The notes under the pieces: model-generated
What the model was told of the DNA's origin: nothing
The model's input: only the letters and a program-made list of their open reading frames with translations
Database searches by the model: none
Made by a program: the position numbers and the translations under genes
Shown: piece by piece, positions 27,105-35,976 of the stretch
Position numbering within the stretch: position 1 is the stretch's first letter
How the letters are laid out: the number at the start of each line of letters is the position of its first letter
From: Lederbergia lenta NBRC 16444
GTDB taxonomy: Bacteria > Bacillota > Bacilli > Bacillales > Bacillaceae_C
Length of the DNA stretch: 64,000 bases
Direction of reading: 5' to 3'
Assembly: GCF_001591545.1 (NCBI RefSeq)
Contig: NZ_BCVC01000007.1
Span: forward strand, 60,451 to 124,450

Positions 27105-27700
27105 AGGAGCCTTTAATAACATTGTCAGGGAATGACACACACCATTCTTACTAGCCATCTATCCCTTATATATACTACTGAAGACTCCATTTTTTCTTGT
27201 ACTGTTGATTCTTTGAATTGCTCATTTGCATTTTGCGTAATCATATTTTTTCCTCCTTTGCTACGTATTTTTACTGCTTCGTACATGTTGTCAATCGCCT
27301 TATCCGTTTTTCTCCTTCACACTACCCACCTTCGAGAGATTCCTTTTTCAATAGTTTTCTTTGCTGTTTCATCATTACCATCATCAGCACTCCTTCTCTT
27401 GTATTTATGCAACACGCAATGCGTGAAAACATCCATTTCATTAAAAATGAACACAAAAAAGCACACGCCTTTTTACATAAGCGTGTGCTCATAGAAAAGA
27501 ACGGCTGACCATGCCATCCCCTTTTATTTATTCACATAAAAATAAAGATCGGTTAGGCACGAAATTACTATGCAATTATGATGGTTATTGTTAAAGTTAG
27601 TCATTTTCTTCGTACCTCCATTCCTCTTTATATTATCTAACTTCTTGAGGATATCATTTCCATTTCCGCATTGTCAATACTTTTCTAAATATTTTAAATT
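27105..27700. other. Region of tiny frames with good ribosome binding sites
   Basis: There is no gene of normal size. On the minus strand, three very short frames follow good Shine-Dalgarno sequences: 27125-27244 (39 codons, AAAGGAGG), 27322-27384 (20 codons, AAGGAG) and 27524-27604 (26 codons, GGAGG). A hairpin with arms AGCACACGC/GCGTGTGCT at 27460-27489, followed on the minus strand by a T run, is a likely terminator for a short minus-strand transcript. They may be small peptides or remains of decayed genes. Confidence 0.35.
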
Positions 27701-27852
27701 GATGATTTACATATGTGAAGTATCTCCAATTCAAATCAGAGGTATGTAATGATCTCCGTCCTTTTCTCCAGACACTGTAGATGGCGTATTTCTTTTAAAT
27801 ACTTTCATAAATCTTTTTCCTATAGTCTAATGCCAAACAAGTTTTCTTGTCG

Positions 27853-27858
27853 TATAAT
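27853..27858 (+). promoter_or_regulatory. Probable -10 element of the efflux-gene leader
   Basis: TATAAT at 27853-27858 has ATGCCA 17 bases upstream as a weak -35. It would start a leader transcript about 140 bases before the Bcr/CflA gene. Confidence 0.5.
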
Positions 27859-27901
27859 AGATGGAAAGGCATGTCTACTTTATAAAGGAAAGTTTTATAG
27901 A

Positions 27902-27991
27902 TTGAAAAACTCAAGATCTTACGGATCTATTGAGAGAAGAACCTTCTTCGGTTCCTCTCTCGTTTTTATTTGGCTATTATTATGTTTTTAA
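27902..27991 (+). CDS. Putative 29-residue leader peptide of the efflux gene
   Basis: A TTG at 27902, with AAAGGAAAG nine bases upstream, opens a 29-codon frame that ends 12 bases before the efflux gene. The peptide has a basic N-terminus (KNSRSYGSIERR) and a hydrophobic end (VFIWLLLCF). Its coding sequence runs right through the terminator hairpin at 27932-27967. That arrangement is typical of ribosome-mediated attenuation. It is an inference from layout only. Confidence 0.4.
   Translation: MKNSRSYGSIERRTFFGSSLVFIWLLLCF
27914..27967 (+). promoter_or_regulatory. Attenuator: small hairpin plus intrinsic terminator upstream of the efflux gene
   Basis: AGATC/GATCT (27914-27928) is followed by a stem GAGAG-AA-GAACC / GGTTC-CTCTC (27932-27959) and then GTTTTTA. 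The second hairpin is a complete intrinsic terminator placed 37 bases before the first TTG start of the efflux gene, and no other gene ends on the plus strand nearby. Confidence 0.6.
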
Positions 27992-28009
27992 AAGAAAGGT
28001 GCATTGAAT

Positions 28010-29215
28010 TTGAATAGATTAAAAGATAATAAACGATTAAGATTGGCTTTAATACTTGGTATGCTTGCAGCACTTGGCCCTCTCACAATCGACATGTATT
28101 TACCTTCCTTTCCAACGATTGCAAATGAATACGGCACAAATGCTTCCCTTGTCCAATTTAGTTTAACGGCTTGCTTACTCGGACTTGGTATCGGTCAATT
28201 AATTATTGGACCAATGAGTGATGTTCGTGGTAGACGCTTACCACTAATCATTTTTCTGACATTGTATTTTGTCGCGTCTATCGCTTGTGCTTTTGCACCA
28301 AATATTTACCTTTTTATCGTTGCCCGCTTTACACAAGGTTTTGCTGCAGCAGCCGGTATCGTAATTTCACGCGCTGTTGTCCGCGATGTATACAGTGGCC
28401 GAGAGCTAACGAAGTTCTTCGCATTGCTCATGCTCATTAATAATCTTGCGCCGATTTTAGCACCAGTTGCTGGAGGAGGCATTCTTAAGTTTACAAAATG
28501 GAACGGTGTATTTATCGTATTAGGTATGATTGGTATTCTTCTTGTGATCATAGTGTCCTCAAGGCTGAAAGAAACACTACCACCCCAAGATCGAGTGCCT
28601 AGCAATATAGGGCAAACATTGAAAAATTTCCTATCGCTAATTAAGGATCGCCAATTTACTGGATATGCACTAACACAAGGCTTTATCACCGCAGGTATCT
28701 TTGCTTATGTATCTGGTACGCCATTTGTATACCAAAATATTTACGGAGTATCTCCACAAGTATTCAGTATTTTATTCGGAATGAACGGGATTGGCATTAT
28801 GCTTGGTACACATCTTGTTGGACGACTTGCAGATGTCGTTTCAGAAACACGCTTCTTAAAGATTGGCCTACTTATGTCAAGCTTAGCAAGTATCTCTTTA
28901 TTACTTGTTGTCCTATTTAATGGCCCACTTTTTGCAGTCGTTATTTCTATTTTCTTTTTTGTTTCTTCCATCGGGATTATTTCCACATCATCGTTTTCGC
29001 TCGCGATGGACTCACAAGCGCATATGGCTGGTAGTGCGGCTGCACTATTAGGCTTACTTCCATTTATATTGGGATCCATTTCTGCACCGCTTGTCGGGGT
29101 CGCTGGCGAAAGTACTGCTGTCCCAATGGGTGTTATTATATTTTCAGCTAGTACACTGGCCCTCCTGTCTTTTTATGGATTGGCTAGAAAAAGACAAAAA
29201 AGTGTTAGTTACTAA
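28010..29215 (+). CDS. Bcr/CflA-family multidrug efflux MFS transporter
   Basis: The protein has about 401 residues from TTG 28010 (AAAGG ten bases upstream; TTG 28004 is also possible but too close). The Bcr/CflA signature GPLTIDMYLPSFPTIA opens the first helix region, and the MFS loop motif is GPMSDVRGRRLPL. ARFTQGFAAAAGIVISRAVVRD in helices four and five is the drug/H+ antiporter motif C region. It exports chloramphenicol-, bicyclomycin- or similar compounds in relatives. An attenuator-like leader precedes it, which suggests induction by a ribosome-targeting drug. Confidence 0.88.
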   Translation: MNRLKDNKRLRLALILGMLAALGPLTIDMYLPSFPTIANEYGTNASLVQFSLTACLLGLGIGQLIIGPMSDVRGRRLPLIIFLTLYFVASIACAFAPNIYLFIVARFTQGFAAAAGIVISRAVVRDVYSGRELTKFFALLMLINNLAPILAPVAGGGILKFTKWNGVFIVLGMIGILLVIIVSSRLKETLPPQDRVPSNIGQTLKNFLSLIKDRQFTGYALTQGFITAGIFAYVSGTPFVYQNIYGVSPQVFSILFGMNGIGIMLGTHLVGRLADVVSETRFLKIGLLMSSLASISLLLVVLFNGPLFAVVISIFFFVSSIGIISTSSFSLAMDSQAHMAGSAAALLGLLPFILGSISAPLVGVAGESTAVPMGVIIFSASTLALLSFYGLARKRQKSVSY

Positions 29216-29227
29216 CTATATTTAAGC

Positions 29228-29278
29228 ACAAAAGAAGGACAGATAAAGCATATATTTTGCTTCATCCGTCCTTTTTTT
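29228..29278 (+). terminator. Terminator after the Bcr/CflA gene
   Basis: AAGGAC-GAT-AAAGCA-type left arm pairs with TGCTT-ATC-GTCCTT, followed by a run of seven T. Confidence 0.85.
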
Positions 29279-29318
29279 CGTTATGATGGGCATTATCATA
29301 GCCTGATATTTTCCTGTC

Positions 29319-31526
29319 TTAATGAAACAGCCCAGATTCTTTAGATTTTTTCAAGAGTTTATTTGTTTGTTTATTAACCGTCTCTTTTAAAAAGGCACCA
29401 AATAGTTGAAACGCTATGCCCACACATGCTAAGTATAGGATATCAGTACCCACTCTTCGCCATACAATCCCACCTACTGCTTCACGCATTAAATCAATCG
29501 CATACGTAAATGGAAGTACAGGATTAATCCATTGGAAGAACTCCGGTAATAATGCAACTGGGTAAGTACCGCCAGATCCAGCTATCTGCAAAACAAGCAT
29601 GATAATAGCAAGTGCCTTCCCAACATCCCCAAATACGGAAACCAGTGTATAGACAATAGACATAAAAATGAGACTGATGAATAATCCAAAAACGATAAAC
29701 CAGAATGGCTCTTGGACTTTCACACCTAGGAGGACCATATCACCGCTTGTAACTATAAGCGTTTGTAGAATGCCAATTGTTATAAAAGTAAATAATCGTC
29801 CAAAATAAACTTCCCTCGCGAAGTAGTTGTCTTCATGCTTCACATCGACTGCAAGTAAAGAAATCAATAGCAGGCAACCAACCCAAATCGCAAGCACCGT
29901 ATAGAATGGTGTCATTCCTGTTCCATAGTTTTCAATCGGAAACAGTTTGTTTTCTTTCAAAACAATCGGTTCCTCGAAGAAGGAGCGCTCCGCTTCTGGG
30001 TCGTTTTGCAGTAGCTCAATTATATCGCCGATGTCCATCTCTCCCTGTACTTTCCTGATTCTATCAGCAAGTTGTCGCACCTTATCGTTCACATAAGGAA
30101 ACTCTCCAAGGATTTTCTCGATCACTTCTGTTCCATCACTTACATGCCCATCTGTATTATTTATGATTCGTTCTACTTCAGGAATAGTGGATTGTATCCC
30201 AACTAATACTTCTTTCGCGTCTAGTAATGTTTTCTTTGCATTTGCCACTTCACTAAACACCTTAGGTTCAATCGTTTCTTTATAATCTTTGATGAACGTA
30301 TCCAATTTAATAGAAGTGCCAGCTGCAATTTGTTGCATGTCGTCAATCGCTTGCTTCAATTGCTGTTGTTTCCCTTCTACTAATCCATTGACATTTTCCA
30401 CATTGTTTTGAACTTCCACTAAGGTCACCTTTAATGCTGCTGTTTTTTCGATTGCATCATCAAGCTCAGCTCCTCCGATTGGAGCAGAAGGTACCTCATT
30501 CTCCTCTTCTTCGGCTGGTGTGGAAGGCTGTGCATTATTTATATCTCTTAAATGTTTAAGATCAGCCTCAATTGTTTCAACTGTACTAATCGCACTATTC
30601 ATTCTTTCGTTCATTTGTTTTTTCACATTTTCTAGTTCGGTAAAATCAAGGTCAACAGACTGAATTTCTTTTAAAAATTCATTTGATTCCTTAGATATAC
30701 TTTGTACCTTCTGCAAATCCTCATTAATTTTCGGTGCCATTTCATTCAGCCTATTCTCCGCTTTTGTAAGAAACTCTGTTGTACTATTGATCGTTCCAAG
30801 TCCCTCATTTGTTAAGCGCTGAGCCTCTGGCATTAGATTCTGGGCTTTTCGTAAAATATTTTGTGCGGATGTTGCATCTGTTAATGATTCCTTTAGCTTC
30901 TGATTAATTTCTGGCAGGTTTGCTTCTACATCAAAAATATACTGTTCAAACCTTTTAATATCTGGTAAGTCGTTTTCAATTTCAATACCGAGATCATTAA
31001 ACAAGTCAAAAATGACACCGTTAACTGTGGAAACAAACTGTCCACTCATTTTTTCCACAATGACACTTGCACCTTTTCCAGTAATTTTTGGCGCGATGGA
31101 ATTGATTTTTTCATTCACATAATATTCCATTGTCGCCTTCTCAGGTTTGTCCGAGATAACAGAGGCAAGCTTTTCAGAAAAGTCCTTAGGAATAATAATC
31201 ACGGAAAAGTAATCACCGTATTCCAGTTTCTCCATCGCCTTTTTCCGATTTGTAAACTCCCAACCCATGTCCTTATTCGTCTTTAACGTCTTTACGAGCT
31301 CTTTTCCAGCATCAATTTGATTATCTCGCACTGTTGCTCCAACATCTTCATTTACGACCGCCACCGGCATTTGATCAGTCTGCGAATAAGGATCCCACGA
31401 AGCGATGATATTGAGCCATGCATAAAGGGAGGGGAGAAAAATTAATCCGCCAATCAGAACGGCAGCAACCCAATTTTTACTTATGTTTTTAACATCAGAG
31501 GTAAATATTTTCCATATATTTCTCAT
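29319..31526 (-). CDS. yhgE: YhgE/Pip-family membrane protein (phage infection protein type)
   Basis: From the ATG at 31526 (AAGGA upstream) the protein has 735 residues. It has one N-terminal membrane helix followed by the family motif LPSLYAWLNIIASWDPY and PVAVVNEDVGA, a long extracytoplasmic region rich in predicted coiled coil (about residues 190-500), and six C-terminal helices of the ABC-2 type with VALLPEFFQWINPVLPFTYAI. Homologues include Lactococcus Pip, a phage receptor, and EsaA of type VII secretion. No T7SS genes are adjacent. The role here is unknown. Confidence 0.85.
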   Translation of the reverse strand: MRNIWKIFTSDVKNISKNWVAAVLIGGLIFLPSLYAWLNIIASWDPYSQTDQMPVAVVNEDVGATVRDNQIDAGKELVKTLKTNKDMGWEFTNRKKAMEKLEYGDYFSVIIIPKDFSEKLASVISDKPEKATMEYYVNEKINSIAPKITGKGASVIVEKMSGQFVSTVNGVIFDLFNDLGIEIENDLPDIKRFEQYIFDVEANLPEINQKLKESLTDATSAQNILRKAQNLMPEAQRLTNEGLGTINSTTEFLTKAENRLNEMAPKINEDLQKVQSISKESNEFLKEIQSVDLDFTELENVKKQMNERMNSAISTVETIEADLKHLRDINNAQPSTPAEEEENEVPSAPIGGAELDDAIEKTAALKVTLVEVQNNVENVNGLVEGKQQQLKQAIDDMQQIAAGTSIKLDTFIKDYKETIEPKVFSEVANAKKTLLDAKEVLVGIQSTIPEVERIINNTDGHVSDGTEVIEKILGEFPYVNDKVRQLADRIRKVQGEMDIGDIIELLQNDPEAERSFFEEPIVLKENKLFPIENYGTGMTPFYTVLAIWVGCLLLISLLAVDVKHEDNYFAREVYFGRLFTFITIGILQTLIVTSGDMVLLGVKVQEPFWFIVFGLFISLIFMSIVYTLVSVFGDVGKALAIIMLVLQIAGSGGTYPVALLPEFFQWINPVLPFTYAIDLMREAVGGIVWRRVGTDILYLACVGIAFQLFGAFLKETVNKQTNKLLKKSKESGLFH

Positions 31527-31758
31527 GCAATCTTCCTTTGCTATTATGTCACAATAATGTACATCCAATAAATTCTAGATGTCACTATTTATCGGTTATC
31601 GTATAGAGTAACATAATTAGACATAATAAAAAAATAGACGAGAACTTTCTTTTTCTAACTGAATACGCCTAGGCATAATTAATGAGACAAACTGTTATCG
31701 TGCGGGTTATCTAAGATAAAAGAGAGGATACGCTCGTTTAAGAGTGAAGAAGCGTAGA

Positions 31759-32160
31759 TTAATGTTTAATAAGCTTCACCTCAGCCCGCCCATTCTTAGC
31801 ATCCGTTCCGACTAATTTCAATACTGGACGACCTGTATTAAACGTCATCAGCCGAGAACCCTCTGAGCAAGACGTTGTTTCTTCAAAAAGTTGATTATCA
31901 AGTGACATAGAAAGTTTACCTTGCTCAGTTTCTAACTTGTAAACTACTTCATATGTCTGATTCCGTTGAACTAGGAAATTCCGCCCAATGTACGTATTAA
32001 ACAATTTAAATGAGATACTTACTTTTTTTACACCTAAGTATTTAGTGCCAAGAAATAACTTTTTGGGGGATTTTGCTATTTTAATAGCTAGAGTTGCAAA
32101 GCCTATTATTACAACTAAAAAAATAATAATAACCATTGTATAGTACATAATATCTTTCAT
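31759..32160 (-). CDS. Single-helix membrane protein of unknown function
   Basis: The 133-residue protein starts at ATG 32160 with GGAG ten bases upstream. It has one N-terminal membrane helix (about residues 6-28) followed by a beta-rich soluble domain of roughly 100 residues. No family is recognised. It is a single gene. Confidence 0.55.
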   Translation of the reverse strand: MKDIMYYTMVIIIFLVVIIGFATLAIKIAKSPKKLFLGTKYLGVKKVSISFKLFNTYIGRNFLVQRNQTYEVVYKLETEQGKLSMSLDNQLFEETTSCSEGSRLMTFNTGRPVLKLVGTDAKNGRAEVKLIKH

Positions 32161-32409
32161 GTTGTTAAAACTCCTTTTTAATTTTCAGATCAATATTATA
32201 AAGATAATTTTTACATAACTGCTAGTTTATTCAATTATAAGTGCTTTACAATCTCTTTCAACTAAAGTCAATGCCATTATGAGGCCTCTTCTAAGCAATC
32301 TCAAATTCTAGAAAAGCAAGGGTTCAAAGTTTTCTCAGTCTTAGCTATCAATTTCTTCCCACATATACAGGAGTTTTTGTGAGATAATTGTGCATTTCTA
32401 ATTTCCATA

Positions 32410-32448
32410 TGAAAAAGCCCTTCCCAGATATTTTTAGGAAAGGGCTGT
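32410..32448 (-). terminator. Terminator of the LLM oxidoreductase unit
   Basis: AGCCCTTTCC and GGAAGGGCT arms, read on the minus strand, are followed by TTTTTCAT. It lies about 85 bases after the stop at 32534. The remainder of 32161-32533 shows no gene. Confidence 0.75.
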
Positions 32449-32533
32449 AAACTTAGATAGGAATACAAGATAAATACCTAAGATTTATGCTGAATGACAT
32501 TTGGATTATTTCACTTTCTTTCCTTACCCCAAT

Positions 32534-33526
32534 TTATAATAATTCCCGCGCTAATAATCGATAAACATTGAGACGTTTCTCTTGTGAATGGGGAATGCTA
32601 ATAATCATCGCTTCGTCAAATCCGTATTGCTTCTGTTCTTTTTGTAGCATCGTTGCAATTTCTTTCGCATCTCCAACTAAATGGATTTTCCGATTTTCTT
32701 TAATGGTCATACGATCCATTTCCGTTAATGGATATTCATTGGCCTCCTCAGGGGTCATGATTGGAGCGATCCTTCCCTTCATAAATAATAAACGCCAAAT
32801 ATCTTGAGGCATTGCTTCGAATTCAGCTTCCTCTTTTGTTTCCGCTGTTGTTACCATATAAGAAACATTGATTTCTGGTTTCTCCATAAAAACAGAAGGT
32901 TGAAAGTTCTTTTTATAAGCATCCAAAATTTGTTTAGATAGCTCGCCATTGAAAAACTGTGCAAATGAATATCCGACGCCTCTTATCCCTGCCTGAATGG
33001 CGCTATTGCCAGTAGAACCTAACAGCCAAGCCTTTGGTAAAACGACTTGAGATGGGGTAGCGATGGTTTGATTATACAAGTCATCTATAGGTACTTCATC
33101 ATTAATGAACTGTAATGCCGTATCAAATTTTTCATACATATTATGCAGTAGCGGCTGACGTCCTTCAGATAAGGCATAGATAGAACGCTGATCCCCGCCC
33201 GGAGCTCGACCAACACCAAAATCAATTCTGCCTGGAGAAAAGGCGCTTAACGTTTTAAATACCTCAGCTAATTTTAATGGGGAATAATGCATCATCATTA
33301 CTCCTCCAGTGCCGATTCGTATTTTACTCGTTTTAGCAGCCAAATGAGCTGCTATCACTTCCGGAGCTGAACTTGCAAAACCGTTGGTTCCATGATGTTC
33401 TGCCATCCACATTCGATAATAACCTAATTCTTCTCCTAAAATAGCCAACTCTTCTGCCTTTTTCAAAGCATCTACAGCCTTATTTCCCTTCGTAATAGGG
33501 GCTTGGTCCAAAATACTTAATCTCAT
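32534..33526 (-). CDS. LLM-class flavin-dependent oxidoreductase (bacterial luciferase family)
   Basis: This 330-residue TIM-barrel protein has the group motifs RMWMAEHHG, IGTGGVMMMHYSPLKLAEVFKTLSAF, and SPGRIDFGVGRAPGGD. These match the YddN/YwcH-like subgroup that uses FMN or F420-like flavins for monooxygenation. It is the last gene of the marR-SDR-LLM set on the minus strand, 66 bases after the SDR gene, so it is probably under the same MarR regulator. The substrate is unknown. Confidence 0.85.
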   Translation of the reverse strand: MRLSILDQAPITKGNKAVDALKKAEELAILGEELGYYRMWMAEHHGTNGFASSAPEVIAAHLAAKTSKIRIGTGGVMMMHYSPLKLAEVFKTLSAFSPGRIDFGVGRAPGGDQRSIYALSEGRQPLLHNMYEKFDTALQFINDEVPIDDLYNQTIATPSQVVLPKAWLLGSTGNSAIQAGIRGVGYSFAQFFNGELSKQILDAYKKNFQPSVFMEKPEINVSYMVTTAETKEEAEFEAMPQDIWRLLFMKGRIAPIMTPEEANEYPLTEMDRMTIKENRKIHLVGDAKEIATMLQKEQKQYGFDEAMIISIPHSQEKRLNVYRLLARELL

Positions 33527-33592
33527 TTGTCCATATCCTTTCCGTCATTTTATTCCTATTGTAAGTCGAGTTTCTTTAATCACTCTTAATTG

Positions 33593-34234
33593 TTAAATCT
33601 TATTCAATGCATCTGAGATTAAATCTTCACCAGATACAAGATCAAATGAGCGGTTAAAAGTATTTTCCATCGTTAAAGCAGTAATAATTGTTTGTGCTAC
33701 ATCCTCACGTGGAATCGAGGCAGCATCTAAATCTTCCGCAATTGAAACCTTTCCAGTACCTGGCTCATTTAGTAATCCACCAGGGCGAATGATTGTATAA
33801 GTTAAGCCGCTTTGTTCAAGGATTTTGTCCGCGTGATGTTTGGCAACCATATAAGGTTTAATACTGTTCCACTTTTCTCTCCTATGGGCATGAATCGCAC
33901 TCACCATCATAAAGCGCTTGATGCCTATTTTCTGAGCAGCTTCTACCGTTTTAGCTGCACCGTCCAAATCGATTAAAAGCGTTTTATCAGCACCTGTATG
34001 TCCGCCAGATCCCGCAGTGAAGATAATAGCATCGCAGCCTTTTGCAGCTTTTGCAATATCGTCCATAGTTCCTTCCAAGTCTGCTAATCTCGTTTCTATA
34101 CCTAACTTTTCAAAAGCTTCCGCTTGTTCTTTCTTTCTAACCATCGCTCTCACTGTATGTTCCTTACTCTTTTTTAATAGATTGACTAGATGTTCTCCAA
34201 TCTGTCCGTTTGCTCCAACAATGAAAACTTTCAT
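33593..34234 (-). CDS. NAD(P)-binding atypical SDR (YhfK-like)
   Basis: This 213-residue Rossmann protein opens with KVFIVGANGQIGEHLV (the TGxxGxxG-type motif) and has IIFTAGSGG, FMMVSAIHAHRR and YTIIRPGGLLNEPGTG. It fits the SDR_a5/NmrA-like group including YhfK and YtfG, some of which reduce quinones or act as redox sensors. A MarR-type operator (TTAGCATGCTAA) sits upstream of its start. Confidence 0.85.
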   Translation of the reverse strand: MKVFIVGANGQIGEHLVNLLKKSKEHTVRAMVRKKEQAEAFEKLGIETRLADLEGTMDDIAKAAKGCDAIIFTAGSGGHTGADKTLLIDLDGAAKTVEAAQKIGIKRFMMVSAIHAHRREKWNSIKPYMVAKHHADKILEQSGLTYTIIRPGGLLNEPGTGKVSIAEDLDAASIPREDVAQTIITALTMENTFNRSFDLVSGEDLISDALNKI

Positions 34235-34326
34235 AAATGATCAAGCTCCCTCACTTTTATATTAGATATCTTTTACTTCATTGGAATTACGTAAAAAACC
34301 TTACTTTTCTTATCACCAAAAATTCA

Positions 34327-34338
34327 TTAGCATGCTAA
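34327..34338. promoter_or_regulatory. MarR-type palindrome upstream of the SDR gene
   Basis: TTAGCATGCTAA is a perfect 12-bp palindrome and resembles the site upstream of the marR gene at 34803-34820. Two related sites flank one regulator gene. Confidence 0.6.
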
Positions 34339-34360
34339 CGTTCTTAGGAAAAAGAGGAGC

Positions 34361-34777
34361 TTATGATATGTTCTCAGCCATTTTTTTCAACAGTTTCTTT
34401 AATATTAAAAGCTCATCCGATGACAGTCCATCCAATAATTTACCCTGTTGCTTTTTCCACAATTTTTCTATCGGCTCTTTTAAGTCTTGACCTTTAGCTG
34501 TTAAATAAACTCTGTTGACCCTAGCGTCTAATTCATCCCGTTGTCGGTAGATTAAATCGTAGTTTTCTAATGCTTTTACCATATTTGCAACAGTGGAAGG
34601 TTCACAATTTAAACGTTCGCTTAACTGATTCTGTGTAATTCCTTCTTCTTTCCATAATCGGCATAACAACTGATCTTGACCTATATGAAGATCTAGCTGA
34701 CGCAACATTTCCGCATAATACCTGCGCTTTCTGGTCGATATTTCATCAAGTATTTCTCGAATCTCATCCTCAATCAA
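34361..34777 (-). CDS. MarR-family transcriptional regulator
   Basis: From TTG 34777 (AAGGTG seven bases upstream) the protein has 138 residues. It has the MarR winged helix: QLDLHIGQDQLLCRLWKEEG, QNQLSERLNCEPSTVANMVK as recognition region, and the wing YRQRDELDARVNRVYLT. The DxR wing motif is present. Such regulators sense phenolic or electrophilic compounds. Sites upstream of its own gene and of the SDR gene suggest autoregulation plus control of the SDR-LLM pair. The frame extends to 34795 without a good ribosome binding site. Confidence 0.85.
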   Translation of the reverse strand: MIEDEIREILDEISTRKRRYYAEMLRQLDLHIGQDQLLCRLWKEEGITQNQLSERLNCEPSTVANMVKALENYDLIYRQRDELDARVNRVYLTAKGQDLKEPIEKLWKKQQGKLLDGLSSDELLILKKLLKKMAENIS

Positions 34778-34802
34778 TGGTTCACCTTCTTTCAATTATA
34801 AT

Positions 34803-34820
34803 TAGTTAGTATGCTAACTA
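34803..34820. promoter_or_regulatory. MarR-type operator upstream of marR
   Basis: TAGTTAG and CTAACTA form a perfect 7-bp inverted repeat with four bases between, giving TTAGTATGCTAA at the centre, one base different from the second site at 34327-34338. Confidence 0.6.
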
Positions 34821-35028
34821 TATCAATAGATTGTTTTTATTTCGAGCAATTTGTTCTATTCACAAATTATATCTATTGCATTACATCCCTAATAAGTGAG
34901 ATTCGTTGCTAAACGGCGTACTATCGTCCTATATTATTTAAAATTTCCATGGGGCTGAAGTATTTATGAGTTTATCTATTGCCTTATATCTTCTCTAGTC
35001 AAACAACAAATAGGCATGTAGTAATCTA

Positions 35029-35064
35029 AAAAGAAGACACTCAACCATAATAGTTAAGTGCCTT
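35029..35064 (-). terminator. Terminator after the siderophore ABC operon
   Basis: On the minus strand a hairpin of GGCACTTAAC and GTTGAGTGTC is followed by TTCTTTTT. It lies about 100 bases beyond the ATPase stop. The rest of the 34821-35166 gap shows no gene. Confidence 0.6.
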
Positions 35065-35166
35065 GTAGTATTGATATACTCACATTTTAATATTTACCTA
35101 AAACATTAGATAGTCTAGATCTTCTTAAATCTCTAAACCGTTAAAACCAAAGCAAGATGATCGAGT

Positions 35167-35976
35167 TCATTTATTATTAATATGATATCGGCCTATTGGT
35201 ACTACTGAAGGGGATCCTGAAATTGGGTCCTCGACCACAATACACTCCAGTTCAAAAATGTCCTTAATCAATGTGCTTGTAATCACCTTTGATGGCTCCC
35301 CCTCTGCCATAAGTTTTCCTTTATGAAGCGCAAAAATATTGTCCGCATAACGCGCAGACAAATTTATATCATGAAGAACCATTACAATCGTTGTTCCATA
35401 TTTTCGGTTAAGATCTGTGAGCAGATCAAGAATCTCAACTTGATATGTAATATCTAAAAAGGTGGTCGGTTCATCAAGAAATAAAATATCAGTTTGTTGC
35501 GCCAGGGCCATTGCAATCCAGACACGCTGTCTTTGGCCGCCTGAAAGTTCGTCAATATTATGGTTTGCAAGCTCAGTTATATCCATAATCCTCATAGCTT
35601 CAGCCACTGCCTCGTAATCCTTTCTTGTCCATCCACTAAGCAATGATTGATGCGGAAACCTGCCTCTTCCAACCAAATCCGCGACAGAAATTCCTTCTGG
35701 GACAATTGGAGATTGCGGTAGCAACCCTAAAACGCGAGCCAATTGTTTTGGAGGAATTTTTACGATTGGCTTTCCATCAAGCGTAATTTTGCCTGATGCG
35801 GGTTTTAATAGCCTTGCTAGTGTTTTAAGAAGCGTAGACTTTCCGGAAGCGTTCGCTCCAATAATAACACTTATTTTATTACTGGGAATAACAAGGCTTA
35901 CTCCTTGGATAACCGTTTTATTATCATAGCCTGCTACTATTTGTTCGGCTTGAAAAACATGTTTTGGCTTCATCAT
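35167..35976 (-). CDS. Iron-siderophore ABC transporter ATPase
   Basis: This 269-residue FecE/FhuC-type ATPase has Walker A GANASGKST, signature LSGGQRQRV, Walker B DILFLDEPTTFLD and the H-loop VLHDIN. It drives siderophore uptake from the cytoplasmic face. It overlaps the upstream permease gene by four bases. ATG 35973 may be the true start, since it has better spacing from GGGAG. It is the last gene of a binding protein-permease-permease-ATPase operon. Confidence 0.9.
   Translation of the reverse strand: MMKPKHVFQAEQIVAGYDNKTVIQGVSLVIPSNKISVIIGANASGKSTLLKTLARLLKPASGKITLDGKPIVKIPPKQLARVLGLLPQSPIVPEGISVADLVGRGRFPHQSLLSGWTRKDYEAVAEAMRIMDITELANHNIDELSGGQRQRVWIAMALAQQTDILFLDEPTTFLDITYQVEILDLLTDLNRKYGTTIVMVLHDINLSARYADNIFALHKGKLMAEGEPSKVITSTLIKDIFELECIVVEDPISGSPSVVPIGRYHINNK

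Noticed and set aside
27132..27508. Two overlapping plus-strand frames of about 100-120 codons
   Set aside because: They have low-complexity hydrophobic, cysteine-rich translations and no ribosome binding site; the opposite strand shows better start signals.
27749..27991. 80-codon plus-strand frame before the efflux gene
   Set aside because: No ribosome binding site at its start, it contains the promoter and terminator-like elements, and only its last 29 codons look like a possible leader peptide.
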